Shown here in pieces: positions 21,619 to 30,391 of a DNA stretch of 64,000 bases. The DNA is from Candidatus Thiothrix sulfatifontis (GTDB lineage Bacteria > Pseudomonadota > Gammaproteobacteria > Thiotrichales > Thiotrichaceae). The stretch lies in NCBI GenBank assembly GCA_022828425.1, contig CP094685.1:930001-994000 (forward strand). The letters are read 5' to 3'. Each line of letters starts with the position of its first letter. The first letter of the stretch is position 1. A program made the position numbers and the translations under genes. Below the pieces are notes generated by a model. It was not told the origin of the DNA, did no database searches, and saw nothing but the letters and a program-made list of their open reading frames with translations.

Positions 21619-22668
21619 ATGGAGATTGCGCGTATTCAAGCCATTGGGCAGGCACTCGGTTTTAATGCCGTTGGTGTGAGCAATATCGACCTGTCGCTTG
21701 CCGAACAGCGTCTGCTGGATTGGTTGGCAAAAGGCTATCACGGCGACATGGCGTGGATGGCGCACCACGGCACGAAACGCAGTCGCCCCGCCGAATTGGT
21801 TTCCGGCACATTGAGCGTGATCAGTGTGCGCATGGATTATTTGCCGCCGGATAGCGCGGATGCGGTGATGGTGTTAAATCACCCCGAACGCGCTTACATT
21901 TCCCGCTATGCGTTGGGGCGTGATTACCACAAGGCGATTCGGCAGCGTCTGGAAAAGTTTGCGCAACAGTTGCAAACCGAAATCGGTGCATTTGGCTACC
22001 GCGTGTTCACCGACAGTGCTCCGGTATTGGAGAAACCCATTGCGGTGAAAGCAGGATTAGGATGGATGGGTAAGCACACCAATATCCTCAGCCGTGAGTC
22101 AGGTTCGTGGTTCTTCCTCGGTGAGATTTACACCGATTTGTCCTTGGAGGAAACGGGCAGCGTGTCGGAACATTGCGGGCAATGCACCGCGTGTATCGAC
22201 GTCTGCCCCACGCAAGCCATTCTCGCGCCGTATGTATTGGATGCGCGGCGCTGCATTTCCTACCTCACGATTGAATACCAAGGCAGTATTCCGGTTGAGT
22301 TGCGTCCGCTCATGGGTAATCGTATTTATGGCTGTGACGATTGCCAGCTCATTTGCCCTTGGAATCGCTTTGCGCAAACCTCGCCTGAAGCGGATTTCGC
22401 AGTGCGCAATGGGCTGGATAGTGCGCGCTTAAGCGAGTTGTTCCAATGGAGTGAAAGCGAATTTATGCGCAAGCTGGAAGGTTCGCCGATTCGCCGGATT
22501 GGTTACGAACGCTGGCTGCGCAATATTGCGGTTGCGTTGGGGAATGCGCCACCGAGCCAGCGTGCGCTGAAGTTGTTGCAGCATACGCATGAGGTGTCAG
22601 AGAGTGCTTTGGTGAGGGAGCATGTTCAATGGGCTATTGATCAACAAAAACAGGGTATTAGCGGCTAG
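21619..22668 (+). CDS. queG: Epoxyqueuosine reductase
   Basis: Cobalamin- and Fe-S-dependent reductase for the last step of queuosine synthesis in tRNA. The 349-residue product has two 4Fe-4S motifs: CGQCTACIDVCPTQAI and a second set CDDCQLICPWN. N-terminal DUF1730-type residues (YHGDMAWM) are conserved, and GLGWMGKHTN is intact. It begins directly after msrA with no spacer. The need for cobalamin fits the nearby precorrin gene cbiC. Confidence 0.96.
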   Translation: MEIARIQAIGQALGFNAVGVSNIDLSLAEQRLLDWLAKGYHGDMAWMAHHGTKRSRPAELVSGTLSVISVRMDYLPPDSADAVMVLNHPERAYISRYALGRDYHKAIRQRLEKFAQQLQTEIGAFGYRVFTDSAPVLEKPIAVKAGLGWMGKHTNILSRESGSWFFLGEIYTDLSLEETGSVSEHCGQCTACIDVCPTQAILAPYVLDARRCISYLTIEYQGSIPVELRPLMGNRIYGCDDCQLICPWNRFAQTSPEADFAVRNGLDSARLSELFQWSESEFMRKLEGSPIRRIGYERWLRNIAVALGNAPPSQRALKLLQHTHEVSESALVREHVQWAIDQQKQGISG

Positions 22669-22778
22669 TCTTTACGGTTTATCTAATATTTTAATCCGAA
22701 TATCAGCAAATGCTATGAAGCAGCACCGATTTTGGGCATGATGAGTCCATCACAAACCTAAACCTTGCAAACAACGCG

Positions 22779-23069
22779 ATGAAAATAAAAACAGTGAATG
22801 TGTTGTGGACGTTATTGGCCTTGGTTGTATTGCCCGGCTGCACGACCGTCAAAAATAATAACCTATACAGCATGTGGGAAGAACGTGCCTACAGTGCTTA
22901 TGGAATGCCCGTACCAGCCGCCTCGGTTAATCCCTTTAGCGCTGCGATGCTGTACCGCCCGGCTCCTAATAGCCCATTGGAAAGCGTTTCAGCGGCATTA
23001 TTGAACGTTTCACGCACTGTTTCGGAGCAAGATGCAAAATTTATCTCGCAATATTACTCATTACAATAA
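22779..23069 (+). CDS. Small lipoprotein, 96 aa
   Basis: The N-terminus is a lipoprotein signal: positive MKIK, a hydrophobic stretch and lipobox LPGC, so the mature protein would be lipid-anchored at Cys21. The mature part is about 76 residues, rich in Ser, Asn and Tyr, with no known domain. It stands alone and is followed by a tandem-hairpin region. Function unknown. Confidence 0.75.
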   Translation: MKIKTVNVLWTLLALVVLPGCTTVKNNNLYSMWEERAYSAYGMPVPAASVNPFSAAMLYRPAPNSPLESVSAALLNVSRTVSEQDAKFISQYYSLQ

Positions 23070-23125
23070 TATTATACTATAAATTCTATTTGTTAGCCCC
23101 TGGAGTCCAACGCGGACTCCACTTT

Positions 23126-23161
23126 GACGCAAAGGTCTTAGCCCTTCCTTTGTGTCTTTTT
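23126..23161 (+). terminator. Terminator 1 after the lipoprotein gene
   Basis: A 10-bp stem GACGCAAAGG/CCTTTGTGTC with one G-U pair and an 11-nt loop, followed by TTTTT. Confidence 0.65.
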
Positions 23162-23162
23162 G

Positions 23163-23195
23163 GCCAGACCCATTATTTTAGGGTCTGGCTTTTTT
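23163..23195 (+). terminator. Terminator 2 after the lipoprotein gene
   Basis: A perfect 9-bp stem GCCAGACCC/GGGTCTGGC followed by TTTTTT, classic intrinsic terminator 67 nt before pdxH. Confidence 0.85.
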
Positions 23196-23261
23196 ATGTT
23201 CGCTAACAATTCAGGTAGAATCCGCGTCAGCCACGCAATAATTATCAGGAGTGAGAGCAGC

Positions 23262-23897
23262 ATGGATATTTCATCATTGCGCCATGAATACACCAAAGCA
23301 GGCTTAAGTCGCGACATATTGGATCCCGATCCCTACCAACAGTTCAGTTTGTGGTTGCAGCAGGCGATAGACGGTGAAGTGCTGGAACCCACTGCCATGC
23401 AGATTGCGACGGCATCCGCGACCGGCAAACCCACGCTGCGCACGGTGTTGCTGAAATCCTTCGACGCCAACGGCTTTGTGTTTTTCACCAATTACCACAG
23501 TCAGAAAGCCCAACAAATTACCGAAAACCCGCAGGTGGCCTTATTGCTGTTCTGGAAAGAGTTGGAGCGTCAGGTGGAAATTACCGGACGCGCTGAAAAA
23601 ATTCCCACCTTAGAATCCCTGCGTTATTTTGTGACGCGCCCGCGTGGGAGTCAGTTGGGTGCATGGGTTTCGGCGCAAAGTTCGGTGATTACTTCACGCA
23701 CGTTGCTAGAAATCAAGCTGGATGAAATGAAGCGCAAATTCAGCGCAGGTGATATTCCGCTGCCGGATTTTTGGGGCGGCTACCGCATCGTGCCGGATAC
23801 CATCGAATTTTGGCAAGGTCGCCCCAGCCGTTTGCATGATCGCTTTGAATACCGGCGTCAAGCCGAGGGCTGGGACATTGCGAGGTTAGCACCATGA
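23262..23897 (+). CDS. pdxH: Pyridoxamine 5'-phosphate oxidase
   Basis: FMN enzyme that oxidises pyridoxine or pyridoxamine 5'-phosphate to pyridoxal phosphate. From the ATG at 23262 (AGGAGTGAG upstream) the product is 211 residues, normal for PdxH. Motifs include RTVLLKSFDANGFVFFTNY, the RQVEITGRAEK segment and the C-terminal PDTIEFWQGRPSRLHDR. The frame is open further upstream to 23160, but that part overlaps the terminator. It overlaps the next gene by 4 nt. Confidence 0.96.
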   Translation: MDISSLRHEYTKAGLSRDILDPDPYQQFSLWLQQAIDGEVLEPTAMQIATASATGKPTLRTVLLKSFDANGFVFFTNYHSQKAQQITENPQVALLLFWKELERQVEITGRAEKIPTLESLRYFVTRPRGSQLGAWVSAQSSVITSRTLLEIKLDEMKRKFSAGDIPLPDFWGGYRIVPDTIEFWQGRPSRLHDRFEYRRQAEGWDIARLAP

Positions 23898-24358
23898 ATT
23901 TCCTGCAATTGAAAATTCCCCCGCCGGTTTATTTATTGACGTTTGCGGGTTTGATGTGGGGCATCAATGCGTGGTTGCCGCTGCTGCATGTGATTGCCGA
24001 ACCGTGGAATCGGGCAGGGTTGCTGTTGATTGCAGTGGCGGTGTTGGTGGACTTTTGGTCGTTGGGTTTGTTTTTTCGCGCGCACACCACGTTTAATCCG
24101 ATTCACCCCGAACGTACCCATGCGTTGGTGACGACTGGCCCGTACCGTTACACCCGTAACCCAATGTACGTGGGGATGTTGGTGATTTTAAGCGGTTGGG
24201 GGATTTGGCTGGGCAGTGTTAGCCCGTTTTTGCTGTTGCCGGTGTTCGTGTGGGTCTTGACGGCGATGCAAATTATCCCTGAGGAAAAAATTCTGGAACA
24301 AACCTTTGGTGACGCGTATCGTGATTACAAAGCACGCGTGCGCCGTTGGTTATGGTAA
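23894..24358 (+). CDS. Isoprenylcysteine carboxyl methyltransferase-like membrane protein
   Basis: An integral membrane protein of 154 residues with about four spans. The C-terminal signature GPYRYTRNPMYVGM, then PEEKILEQTFGDAYRDYKARVRRW, is that of the ICMT/PEMT-type methyltransferase fold. In bacteria the substrate is generally unknown, possibly a lipid or small molecule. Its ATG overlaps the pdxH stop (ATGA). It is 9 nt before the lipoprotein gene. Confidence 0.88.
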   Translation: MNFLQLKIPPPVYLLTFAGLMWGINAWLPLLHVIAEPWNRAGLLLIAVAVLVDFWSLGLFFRAHTTFNPIHPERTHALVTTGPYRYTRNPMYVGMLVILSGWGIWLGSVSPFLLLPVFVWVLTAMQIIPEEKILEQTFGDAYRDYKARVRRWLW

Positions 24359-24367
24359 GGATGCAAA

Positions 24368-25195
24368 ATGTTAAAGAAATCAATGCTATTAGCAGCAAGT
24401 CTGTTATTGATGACAGGTTGTAAATTGGAACTGCCGAACTTCGGCAGTGGTGGTATCAGCGGGCCACTATCGCTGGAAACGGTGACGTTTGAGCGGGCAG
24501 GCGGGCCACAATGCCCGGGCGTGGCGGGTACCACGCCTGAGAATATCCGTTGTGCGAACTTACGCTTGGTTTACCCCAAGATTGTGGCGGCGGGCACGCC
24601 TGCGGCTGCGGCAGCGATTAATCAATACATTCAAGCACAATTGCTGGAATACAGCGATGCTGATGGCAAGCCACCGGCGACCCCGGATGAACTTGCCAGC
24701 ATGTTTGTGGCGGATTACAACAATGTGCCGGAAGCCGCCGGTTTGTGGGAAATGGTGCGCGAGGTGGAGGTGAGTTTTGCCTCTGAACACTTGGCTACCC
24801 TGAATATTCGTGAGTCGGGTTATACCGGCGGGGCGCATCCTTTTAGCGGACAGCGTTACGCGGTATTTGATGTGAACACCGGGCAGCAATTGACGCTGAA
24901 AGATTTGCTGGTGGCGGGCTATGAGGAACGTTTGAATGTGGCAGGTGAGCAAGCTTTCCGCAACGAACGCGGGTTAGGTGCTAATGACAGTTTGGAAGAA
25001 GCCGGTTTTTGGTTTGCCAATAATGCGTTTAAGGTCAACACCAATGTGGGCGTGTCGGGCGATGGGTTGGTGTTCAACTTTAACCCTTATGAAATCGCGC
25101 CCTATGCGATGGGGGCGACAGAAGTTACCGTGGGGTATGATGCCATCAATGAATTGATACCGGATAGCAGTTTGCTGGCAGCGTTGGCGCGATGA
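24368..25195 (+). CDS. Lipoprotein with DUF3298/RsiV-type domain
   Basis: The signal MLKKSMLLAASLLLMTGCK ends in lipobox MTGC, so it is probably lipid-anchored. The mature part (about 255 residues) has a DUF4163-like N-half and a C-terminal DUF3298-like half, with GYTGGAHPFSGQRYAVFDV and TGQQLTLKDLLV as the recognisable stretch. The family includes RsiV-type extracytoplasmic domains that bind lysozyme or peptidoglycan-related ligands; no sigma factor lies nearby, so the role is unclear. It overlaps cbiC by 4 nt. Confidence 0.85.
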   Translation: MLKKSMLLAASLLLMTGCKLELPNFGSGGISGPLSLETVTFERAGGPQCPGVAGTTPENIRCANLRLVYPKIVAAGTPAAAAAINQYIQAQLLEYSDADGKPPATPDELASMFVADYNNVPEAAGLWEMVREVEVSFASEHLATLNIRESGYTGGAHPFSGQRYAVFDVNTGQQLTLKDLLVAGYEERLNVAGEQAFRNERGLGANDSLEEAGFWFANNAFKVNTNVGVSGDGLVFNFNPYEIAPYAMGATEVTVGYDAINELIPDSSLLAALAR

Positions 25196-25812
25196 TCGAT
25201 TACTTGCGCGACCCAGAGCGTATTCTTGAACAGAATTACGCGCGTTTACGTGAACAGGTTGATATGAGTGCATTCACGCCAGAGCAACAGCAAGTGGTTG
25301 TCCAGATGGTGTTGGCGTATGGCGACCCTGAACTCGCGAAACACATTCGTTTTAGTGACAATGCCCTGAACGTTGCCAAAAAAGCCATTAAGCAGCGTCA
25401 TAACTTGTTGTATGACACCGAACTGGTTAAGCACGCGTTGAAAGAATCGTTATTGTATCAAGAGCCGTTGGGGTTTATGGGGCGAGCGTCGGTGATTTCG
25501 CAAGCGAAAAGCGCTAAGCAAACCCGTGCGATGACGGCGGTGGATTGTTGGAAACCGTATATGTCGGGTGGAATTGTGCTGATCGGGCAATCGGCGACGG
25601 CATTGCTGCATTTGGTGGAATTGCTTCAGGAGGGTGTGCGCCCGCCCGCGCTGATCATTGCTTCCCCGCGCGGCTTTGTGAATGCCACCGAAGCCAAGAA
25701 ACTGTTATGGAAACAGCATCAGGAGTTGGGCGTGGAATGCATTGTGGTGGACGGCACACGCGGCGGCGGGGTGTTAGCCGCCGCCGCGTTGAATGCCTTG
25801 TTGATGGCTTAG
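25192..25812 (+). CDS. cbiC: Precorrin-8X methylmutase
   Basis: Moves a methyl group from C11 to C12 to give hydrogenobyrinic (or cobyrinic) acid in cobalamin synthesis. The 206-residue product has the family's central GQSATALLHLVELL and the P-(x)-GF-V-(x)-A-(x)-E-(x)-K segment (SPRGFVNATEAKKLL), with C-terminal GTRGGGVLAAAALNAL. It is isolated from other cob genes in this window. It overlaps the convergent uvrD by 4 nt at the 3' ends. Confidence 0.88.
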   Translation: MIDYLRDPERILEQNYARLREQVDMSAFTPEQQQVVVQMVLAYGDPELAKHIRFSDNALNVAKKAIKQRHNLLYDTELVKHALKESLLYQEPLGFMGRASVISQAKSAKQTRAMTAVDCWKPYMSGGIVLIGQSATALLHLVELLQEGVRPPALIIASPRGFVNATEAKKLLWKQHQELGVECIVVDGTRGGGVLAAAALNALLMA

Positions 25813-28019
25813 ATTTTTTCCAAATTGGCGTAACCCAACACCAGCCATTTAACGCCCACCGCTTTGAAATTCACCTGTACCCGCGAATGTGCGCCCGCCC
25901 CTTCGGAATCGGTGATCACGCCATCGCCAAATTTGGCATGATGCACCCGCTGCCCGACGCGATAGCCGGTTTCATTGAGGTTGGTGGTGCGCGTCACCAG
26001 TTTGGGGGCATTGGCAGGGGCGCGGAATTGGTTATTGCCGCCAAAGCCGGTGGAGTAGGTTTTCACTTTCGGGCGCACTTCTTCCACCAATTCCGGCGGT
26101 AATTCGCGCAAGAAACGTGATGGCGGGTTGAATTGGGTGCGCCCGTGCAACATGCGCTGTTCGGCGTAACTCATCACCAGTTCTTTTTCCGCACGGGTAA
26201 TGCCGACGTAGCACAGGCGGCGTTCTTCTTCCAACCGTGCCGGGTCATCGGCGGACATTTGATGCGGGAACAAGCCTTCTTCCAAGCCGCACAAAAACAC
26301 CAGTGGGAATTCCAAACCCTTGGCAGAGTGCAGCGTCATCATTTGCACGCAATCTTCACCGGCTTCGCCCTGACCTTCGCCCGCTTCCAACGCCGCGTGC
26401 GAGAGGAAGGCGGAAAGTTCGCTCATGTCCGGGGTTTCTTCGGATTGCACGTAGGTGTAACCCTGTGCGGCGGTGACTAATTCGTTGAGGTTGTCGACGC
26501 GCCCTTGCCCCGCTTCGCCTTTTTCTTTGGCGAGGAAATGCGGTTTGAGTCCGGCAAGCTCGATGACGATTTCGACTTGTTCGCGCAAGGGCAAGCTGTG
26601 AATGTCGCTTGCCATGCGTTTGATCAGTTGCACGAAACCGAGCACGCCATTGCTGGCTCGCGGGGTGAAATCGCCAATGTCAGCGGCTTGCGCGGCGGCT
26701 TCCCACAAGGACAGGTTGGTGGCGCGGGCGTGGCTGCGCAAGATGTCAACGGTACGTTCGCCAATGCCGCGTGGTGGGTGATTGACGATGCGTTCAAACG
26801 AGGCATCGTCTTGGTGGTTGACGGTGAGGCGCAAATACGCCAGCGCGTCCTTGATTTCGGCGCGTTCAAAGAAGCGTAAGCCGCCATAGACGCGGTAGGG
26901 AATGCGGTTTTCGTTAAACGTGCTTTCAAACACCCGCGATTGCGCGTTGGAACGGTACAAAATGGCAACGTCGCGGCGCATTCCGCCCTGATCTACCCAT
27001 TTTTGAATGCGTCCGGCAACAAAACGCGCTTCGTCGATTTCGTTGAAGGCGGCGTAGAGGTGCAGGCGTTCGCCGTCTTTGCCATCCGTCCACAAGTTTT
27101 TGCCCAAACGCCCTTTGTTATTATCAATCAAGGCATTGGCGGCTTTGAGGATATTGGCGGTGGAACGGTAGTTTTGTTCCAGCCGCACCGTTTCGCAATC
27201 GGGGAAATGTTTGGTGAAATTGCGGATGTTTTCGATCTTCGCGCCGCGCCAGCCGTAAATCGACTGGTCGTCATCGCCCACCGCAAACACCGGATTCTTA
27301 TCCCCCGCCAACAGGCGCAACCATGCGTATTGCAGCGCGTTGGTGTCTTGGAATTCGTCCACCAAAATGTGGCGGAAACGGTTGCGGTAATGCTGTTGCA
27401 GGTCGGGGTTATCGCGCAGCAATTCCAGCGAGCGCAGCAGCAGTTCGGCGAAATCGACCACGCCGTTGCGTTGGCAGGTTTGTTCGTACACGCTGTAAAT
27501 TTGCACCATTTGCCGTTGGTTGAAATCGCCTTTGTCTTCAATGTGGTGCGGGCGCGAACCTTCGTCCTTACGCGCATTGATGAAACCAGCAACTTGACGC
27601 GGCGGGAAGCGGGTTTCGTCGAGTTCCAAGGATTTGAGGATGCGCTTGACCATGCGAATCTGGTCTTCGGAATCGAGAATTTGGAAGGTTTGCGGCAATT
27701 TGGCTTGTTGCCAATGCAGGCGTAACAAGCGGTGCGAAATGCCGTGGAAGGTGCCAACCCACATACCGCCGCTGGGCAGTTGCAGCAGGTCTTGGATGCG
27801 TCCGCGCATTTCTGCTGCCGCTTTGTTGGTGAAGGTCACGGCGAGGATGCTTAATGGCGAGACGTTTTCGACTTCGATCAGCCATGCAATGCGATGCACT
27901 AGCACGCGGGTTTTACCGCTGCCTGCGCCTGCGAGGACGAGGACGGATTTGGGCGGCGCAGCAACGGCGAGTTGTTGCTGCGGGTTTAGGGGGGCGAGTA
28001 TGGGGGAGTCTGTATTCAT
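25809..28019 (-). CDS. uvrD: DNA helicase II UvrD
   Basis: SF1A 3'-5' helicase for nucleotide excision and mismatch repair. At 736 residues it has the family length. Walker A is AGAGSGKTRVL, the Walker B/DEXX motif is VDEFQDTN, and GDDDQSIYGWRGA and QNYRSTANIL follow. A C-terminal Tudor-like tail ends the protein. Its ATG overlaps the toxin stop (ATGA), so it is the third gene of a toxin-antitoxin operon. This coupling is unusual for a housekeeping repair gene. Confidence 0.97.
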   Translation of the reverse strand: MNTDSPILAPLNPQQQLAVAAPPKSVLVLAGAGSGKTRVLVHRIAWLIEVENVSPLSILAVTFTNKAAAEMRGRIQDLLQLPSGGMWVGTFHGISHRLLRLHWQQAKLPQTFQILDSEDQIRMVKRILKSLELDETRFPPRQVAGFINARKDEGSRPHHIEDKGDFNQRQMVQIYSVYEQTCQRNGVVDFAELLLRSLELLRDNPDLQQHYRNRFRHILVDEFQDTNALQYAWLRLLAGDKNPVFAVGDDDQSIYGWRGAKIENIRNFTKHFPDCETVRLEQNYRSTANILKAANALIDNNKGRLGKNLWTDGKDGERLHLYAAFNEIDEARFVAGRIQKWVDQGGMRRDVAILYRSNAQSRVFESTFNENRIPYRVYGGLRFFERAEIKDALAYLRLTVNHQDDASFERIVNHPPRGIGERTVDILRSHARATNLSLWEAAAQAADIGDFTPRASNGVLGFVQLIKRMASDIHSLPLREQVEIVIELAGLKPHFLAKEKGEAGQGRVDNLNELVTAAQGYTYVQSEETPDMSELSAFLSHAALEAGEGQGEAGEDCVQMMTLHSAKGLEFPLVFLCGLEEGLFPHQMSADDPARLEEERRLCYVGITRAEKELVMSYAEQRMLHGRTQFNPPSRFLRELPPELVEEVRPKVKTYSTGFGGNNQFRAPANAPKLVTRTTNLNETGYRVGQRVHHAKFGDGVITDSEGAGAHSRVQVNFKAVGVKWLVLGYANLEKI

Positions 28020-28369
28020 AATATCCGTCGTTCGATCAATAGTTGCACGCCTGCAATGATTTCCTGTATCCGTTCTGCTGACACGTTACCGATTTTTTCG
28101 GTCAGTTCGTCCTTGTTGACGGTGTAGATTTGGGAGATGTTTACCACACTGGCTTTGGAAAGGTTTGCTTCACCTTTTTTCAGGAGGACGTTGCCGGGGG
28201 ATTGCGCCCGCTTGATGTTGGAGGTGAGGCTGCAAACTACTACCGTACTAATCAGGCTGGCATTGAACACGTCATTTTGCAGCACTAAATGCGGATGGCG
28301 GTAGCCCGGTTCTGAACCTGTGGGTTCGCCTAAATCCACCCAATAAATCTCGCCTTGCTTGATTACCAT
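28016..28369 (-). CDS. MazF/PemK-family toxin
   Basis: Predicted ribosome-independent mRNA interferase. The 117-residue product begins with the family's GEIYWVDLGEPTGSEPGYRH motif, then HLVLQNDVFN and STVVVCSLTSN, with the acid/base and RNA-binding regions intact. It overlaps the upstream antitoxin gene by 7 nt and uvrD by 4 nt. The pairing and overlap are typical of MazEF. Confidence 0.92.
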   Translation of the reverse strand: MVIKQGEIYWVDLGEPTGSEPGYRHPHLVLQNDVFNASLISTVVVCSLTSNIKRAQSPGNVLLKKGEANLSKASVVNISQIYTVNKDELTEKIGNVSAERIQEIIAGVQLLIERRIL

Positions 28370-28626
28370 GCCTCTGTCTCAAGACGGCGGGCTTGTTTTT
28401 GTTTCATGGCGGTTTGTAGGTGTGTTTCTTCTGCATCCGGTGCGGCATCGTCGTAAGCGGCGTTGATTTGTGCCAGTAATTGGCGATTTTTGTTTTTAGC
28501 AATGAAGTCTTCTACGGCCAGCATGAACAGTTTGCTGCGGGAAATGTGCAGTTCTTGCGCCAGTTGGTTGATGGCATCAAACAAATCTTGCTGAATGGAA
28601 ATGGCTGTTTTGATACTGGTTGACAC
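28363..28626 (-). CDS. Antitoxin, ribbon-helix-helix type
   Basis: An 87-residue protein. The N-terminus ([17 protein letters not shown] then [20 protein letters not shown]) is a ribbon-helix-helix DNA-binding fold. The C-terminal half is charged and probably wraps the toxin. A GTG start at 28626 follows AGGTG. As in known type II systems the antitoxin precedes the toxin and should repress the operon through the palindrome at 28662-28696. Confidence 0.88.
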   Translation of the reverse strand: MSTSIKTAISIQQDLFDAINQLAQELHISRSKLFMLAVEDFIAKNKNRQLLAQINAAYDDAAPDAEETHLQTAMKQKQARRLETEAW

Positions 28627-28661
28627 GGTGACACCTGCTTAAATGGGGCAAATTCCACTGA

Positions 28662-28696
28662 TAGTATTGACGTTGGTTATACTGGTGTCAATACTA
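28662..28696 (-). promoter_or_regulatory. Palindromic operator/promoter of the toxin-antitoxin-uvrD operon
   Basis: The 10-bp inverted repeat TAGTATTGAC (28662-28671) and GTCAATACTA (28687-28696) is perfect, with a 15-nt spacer. It lies 36 nt upstream of the antitoxin start and 29 nt upstream of yaiI on the other side. Both arms contain TTGAC elements, so it may also carry promoter elements in both directions. Ribbon-helix-helix antitoxins usually bind such sites. Confidence 0.65.
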
Positions 28697-28725
28697 TAGA
28701 CACTACTGTTAGTGAGGAAACCACC

Positions 28726-29190
28726 ATGCAAATCTGGGTCGATGCCGATGCCTGCCCCAATGTGATCAAGGAAATCCTGTTCCGTGCGGCGGAACGCTTG
28801 CAAATTCGCACCACGCTGGTGGCAAATCAACCCCTGCGGATTCCGCCGTCGCTCTACATCAAAACCATTCAAGTGCAGGCGGGCTTTGATGTGGCAGACA
28901 ACCGCATTGTGCAAGATATGGAAGCGGGCGATTTGGTGATTACCGCTGATATTCCGCTGGCGGCAGAGGTGATTGAAAAACAAGGACACGCGCTGAATCC
29001 ACGCGGGCAATTTTACACCCCGGAGAATATTCGCGAACGTTTACGGGTACGCAATGCGATGGAAGAAATGCGCAACAGCGGGGTGATGACCGGCGGGCCT
29101 GCGACTTTGAACTTGAGTGATCGGCAGGCGTTTGCGAATCAGTTAGACCGTTTCCTCACCAAACACGGCTTAACGCCGCGCAAGGTTTGA
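28726..29190 (+). CDS. yaiI: YaiI/YqxD family protein (DUF188)
   Basis: A 154-residue soluble protein of the UPF0178 family. The conserved N-terminus WVDADACPN carries three acidic residues and a Cys. Further motifs are [11 protein letters not shown] and HALNPRG, with Asp positions typical of a PIN/NYN-like nuclease fold. Activity is not established. It is divergent from the toxin-antitoxin pair and convergent with arsJ, with 7 nt between stops. Confidence 0.93.
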   Translation: MQIWVDADACPNVIKEILFRAAERLQIRTTLVANQPLRIPPSLYIKTIQVQAGFDVADNRIVQDMEAGDLVITADIPLAAEVIEKQGHALNPRGQFYTPENIRERLRVRNAMEEMRNSGVMTGGPATLNLSDRQAFANQLDRFLTKHGLTPRKV

Positions 29191-29197
29191 GCGAATT

Positions 29198-30391
29198 TCA
29201 GGCGTGACGTAGCCGTGTCAGCGGCAACGAGAGCAATAATGCGGCGAATACAAACGCGGCGGAAAACCACAAACAGCCTTCCAGCCCGTATTGCTGATAG
29301 CCCCAGCCGGATAATACCGTGCCTGCTAAGCGTCCTCCGGCATTTGCCATGTAGTAAAATCCGACTTTCAGAGCCACTTTGTCGTGATCGGCATACGCCA
29401 GAATCAGGTACGAATGCAGTGCTGAATTGATGGCAAATACCACGCCGAAAATCAGCAAGCCGGTGACTAACACCGTTCCGGCATCCCAGCCTTGCGCGAG
29501 TGCGACGGCAATGCCTGCCGGAATCACCAGCAATACCAATGCCCAGAATTGCGCCGCACCTGCACCCAGCGAATGCGCTTTCAAGCGCAATAAGGCGGGC
29601 GCACTGGCTTGCACCACGCCGTAACCAATGACCCACGCCGCCATGAAAGTACCGACTTGGGTAAAACTCCAGCCCAACACGCCCGACATAAACACCGGCA
29701 CAGCGACCACAAACCACACATCCCGCGCCCCGAACAGGAAAAACCGCGCCGCTGACAACCAGTTAATCGCCGCATTATTGGAGAATACTTGCGAAAACTT
29801 TGGTTTGGATTTGGATTTACCAATCTCATCAGGTAACAGCAACAGCGTCATCAAGGTCACGGCAAACAAACTACCCGCGAGGATCAGCATTGCATCTTGG
29901 AAACCGACGACTTGCAACAATACCGCACCGAGGAAAAAACCCACGCCTTTCAACGCATTTTTCGAGCCGGTCAGAATCGCGACCCATTTGAATAAGCGCG
30001 TATTCGCATCCTTCGGCACGAGGGTTTTGACACTGGCTTTCGCCGACATTTTGTTTAAGTCTTTGGCAATACCTGAAAGGGCTTGTGCCGCCATCACATA
30101 CGGCACCGAGAGCAAATGCGTGGGAACCAGCATCCCCAACGCTACGATTTGCAACACCATCCCCATGTGCATGGTGACATTCAGCCCCAGCCGTGCCGCC
30201 AGCCAACCGCCGACCAAATTGGTCACAATGCCGAAAAATTCGTAGAACAAAAACAGCATCGCCACCTGAAACGGCGAATAACCGAGCTGGTGGAAATACA
30301 GCACCACCAGCATACGGATTGCGCCATCGGTAAGGGTAAATGCCCAGTAGCCGAAGGTGACGGTGAGGTAATTGCGCAGGTCGGTTGTCAT
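29198..30391 (-). CDS. arsJ: ArsJ organoarsenical efflux transporter
   Basis: A major-facilitator protein of 397 residues with about twelve spans. ArsJ exports 1-arseno-3-phosphoglycerate, made by an arsenic-linked GAPDH, and so confers arsenate resistance. The N-terminus [18 protein letters not shown] and [17 protein letters not shown] match ArsJ as I know it. Its ATG (30391) overlaps the second gap gene's stop (ATGA). The frame is open further to 30448, inside gap. The pair is divergent from arsR. Confidence 0.92.
   Translation of the reverse strand: MTTDLRNYLTVTFGYWAFTLTDGAIRMLVVLYFHQLGYSPFQVAMLFLFYEFFGIVTNLVGGWLAARLGLNVTMHMGMVLQIVALGMLVPTHLLSVPYVMAAQALSGIAKDLNKMSAKASVKTLVPKDANTRLFKWVAILTGSKNALKGVGFFLGAVLLQVVGFQDAMLILAGSLFAVTLMTLLLLPDEIGKSKSKPKFSQVFSNNAAINWLSAARFFLFGARDVWFVVAVPVFMSGVLGWSFTQVGTFMAAWVIGYGVVQASAPALLRLKAHSLGAGAAQFWALVLLVIPAGIAVALAQGWDAGTVLVTGLLIFGVVFAINSALHSYLILAYADHDKVALKVGFYYMANAGGRLAGTVLSGWGYQQYGLEGCLWFSAAFVFAALLLSLPLTRLRHA

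Larger units (their letters stand above)
23085..23195 (+). ncRNA. Candidate structured RNA: three consecutive hairpins
   Basis: After an AT-rich stretch with a TATACT-like element (near 23070-23082) come three hairpins: GGAGTCC/GGACTCC (23102-23120), GACGCAAAGG/CCTTTGTGTC (23126-23156) followed by five T, and GCCAGACCC/GGGTCTGGC (23163-23189) followed by six T. This could be a small RNA of about 105 nt, or simply a double terminator behind the lipoprotein gene. I know of no family that matches. Confidence 0.4.

Noticed and set aside
25192..25812. Cobalamin riboswitch near cbiC
   Set aside because: The gene overlaps its upstream neighbour, leaving no leader.
26940..27725. 261-codon plus frame inside uvrD
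   Set aside because: Antisense of the conserved helicase core.
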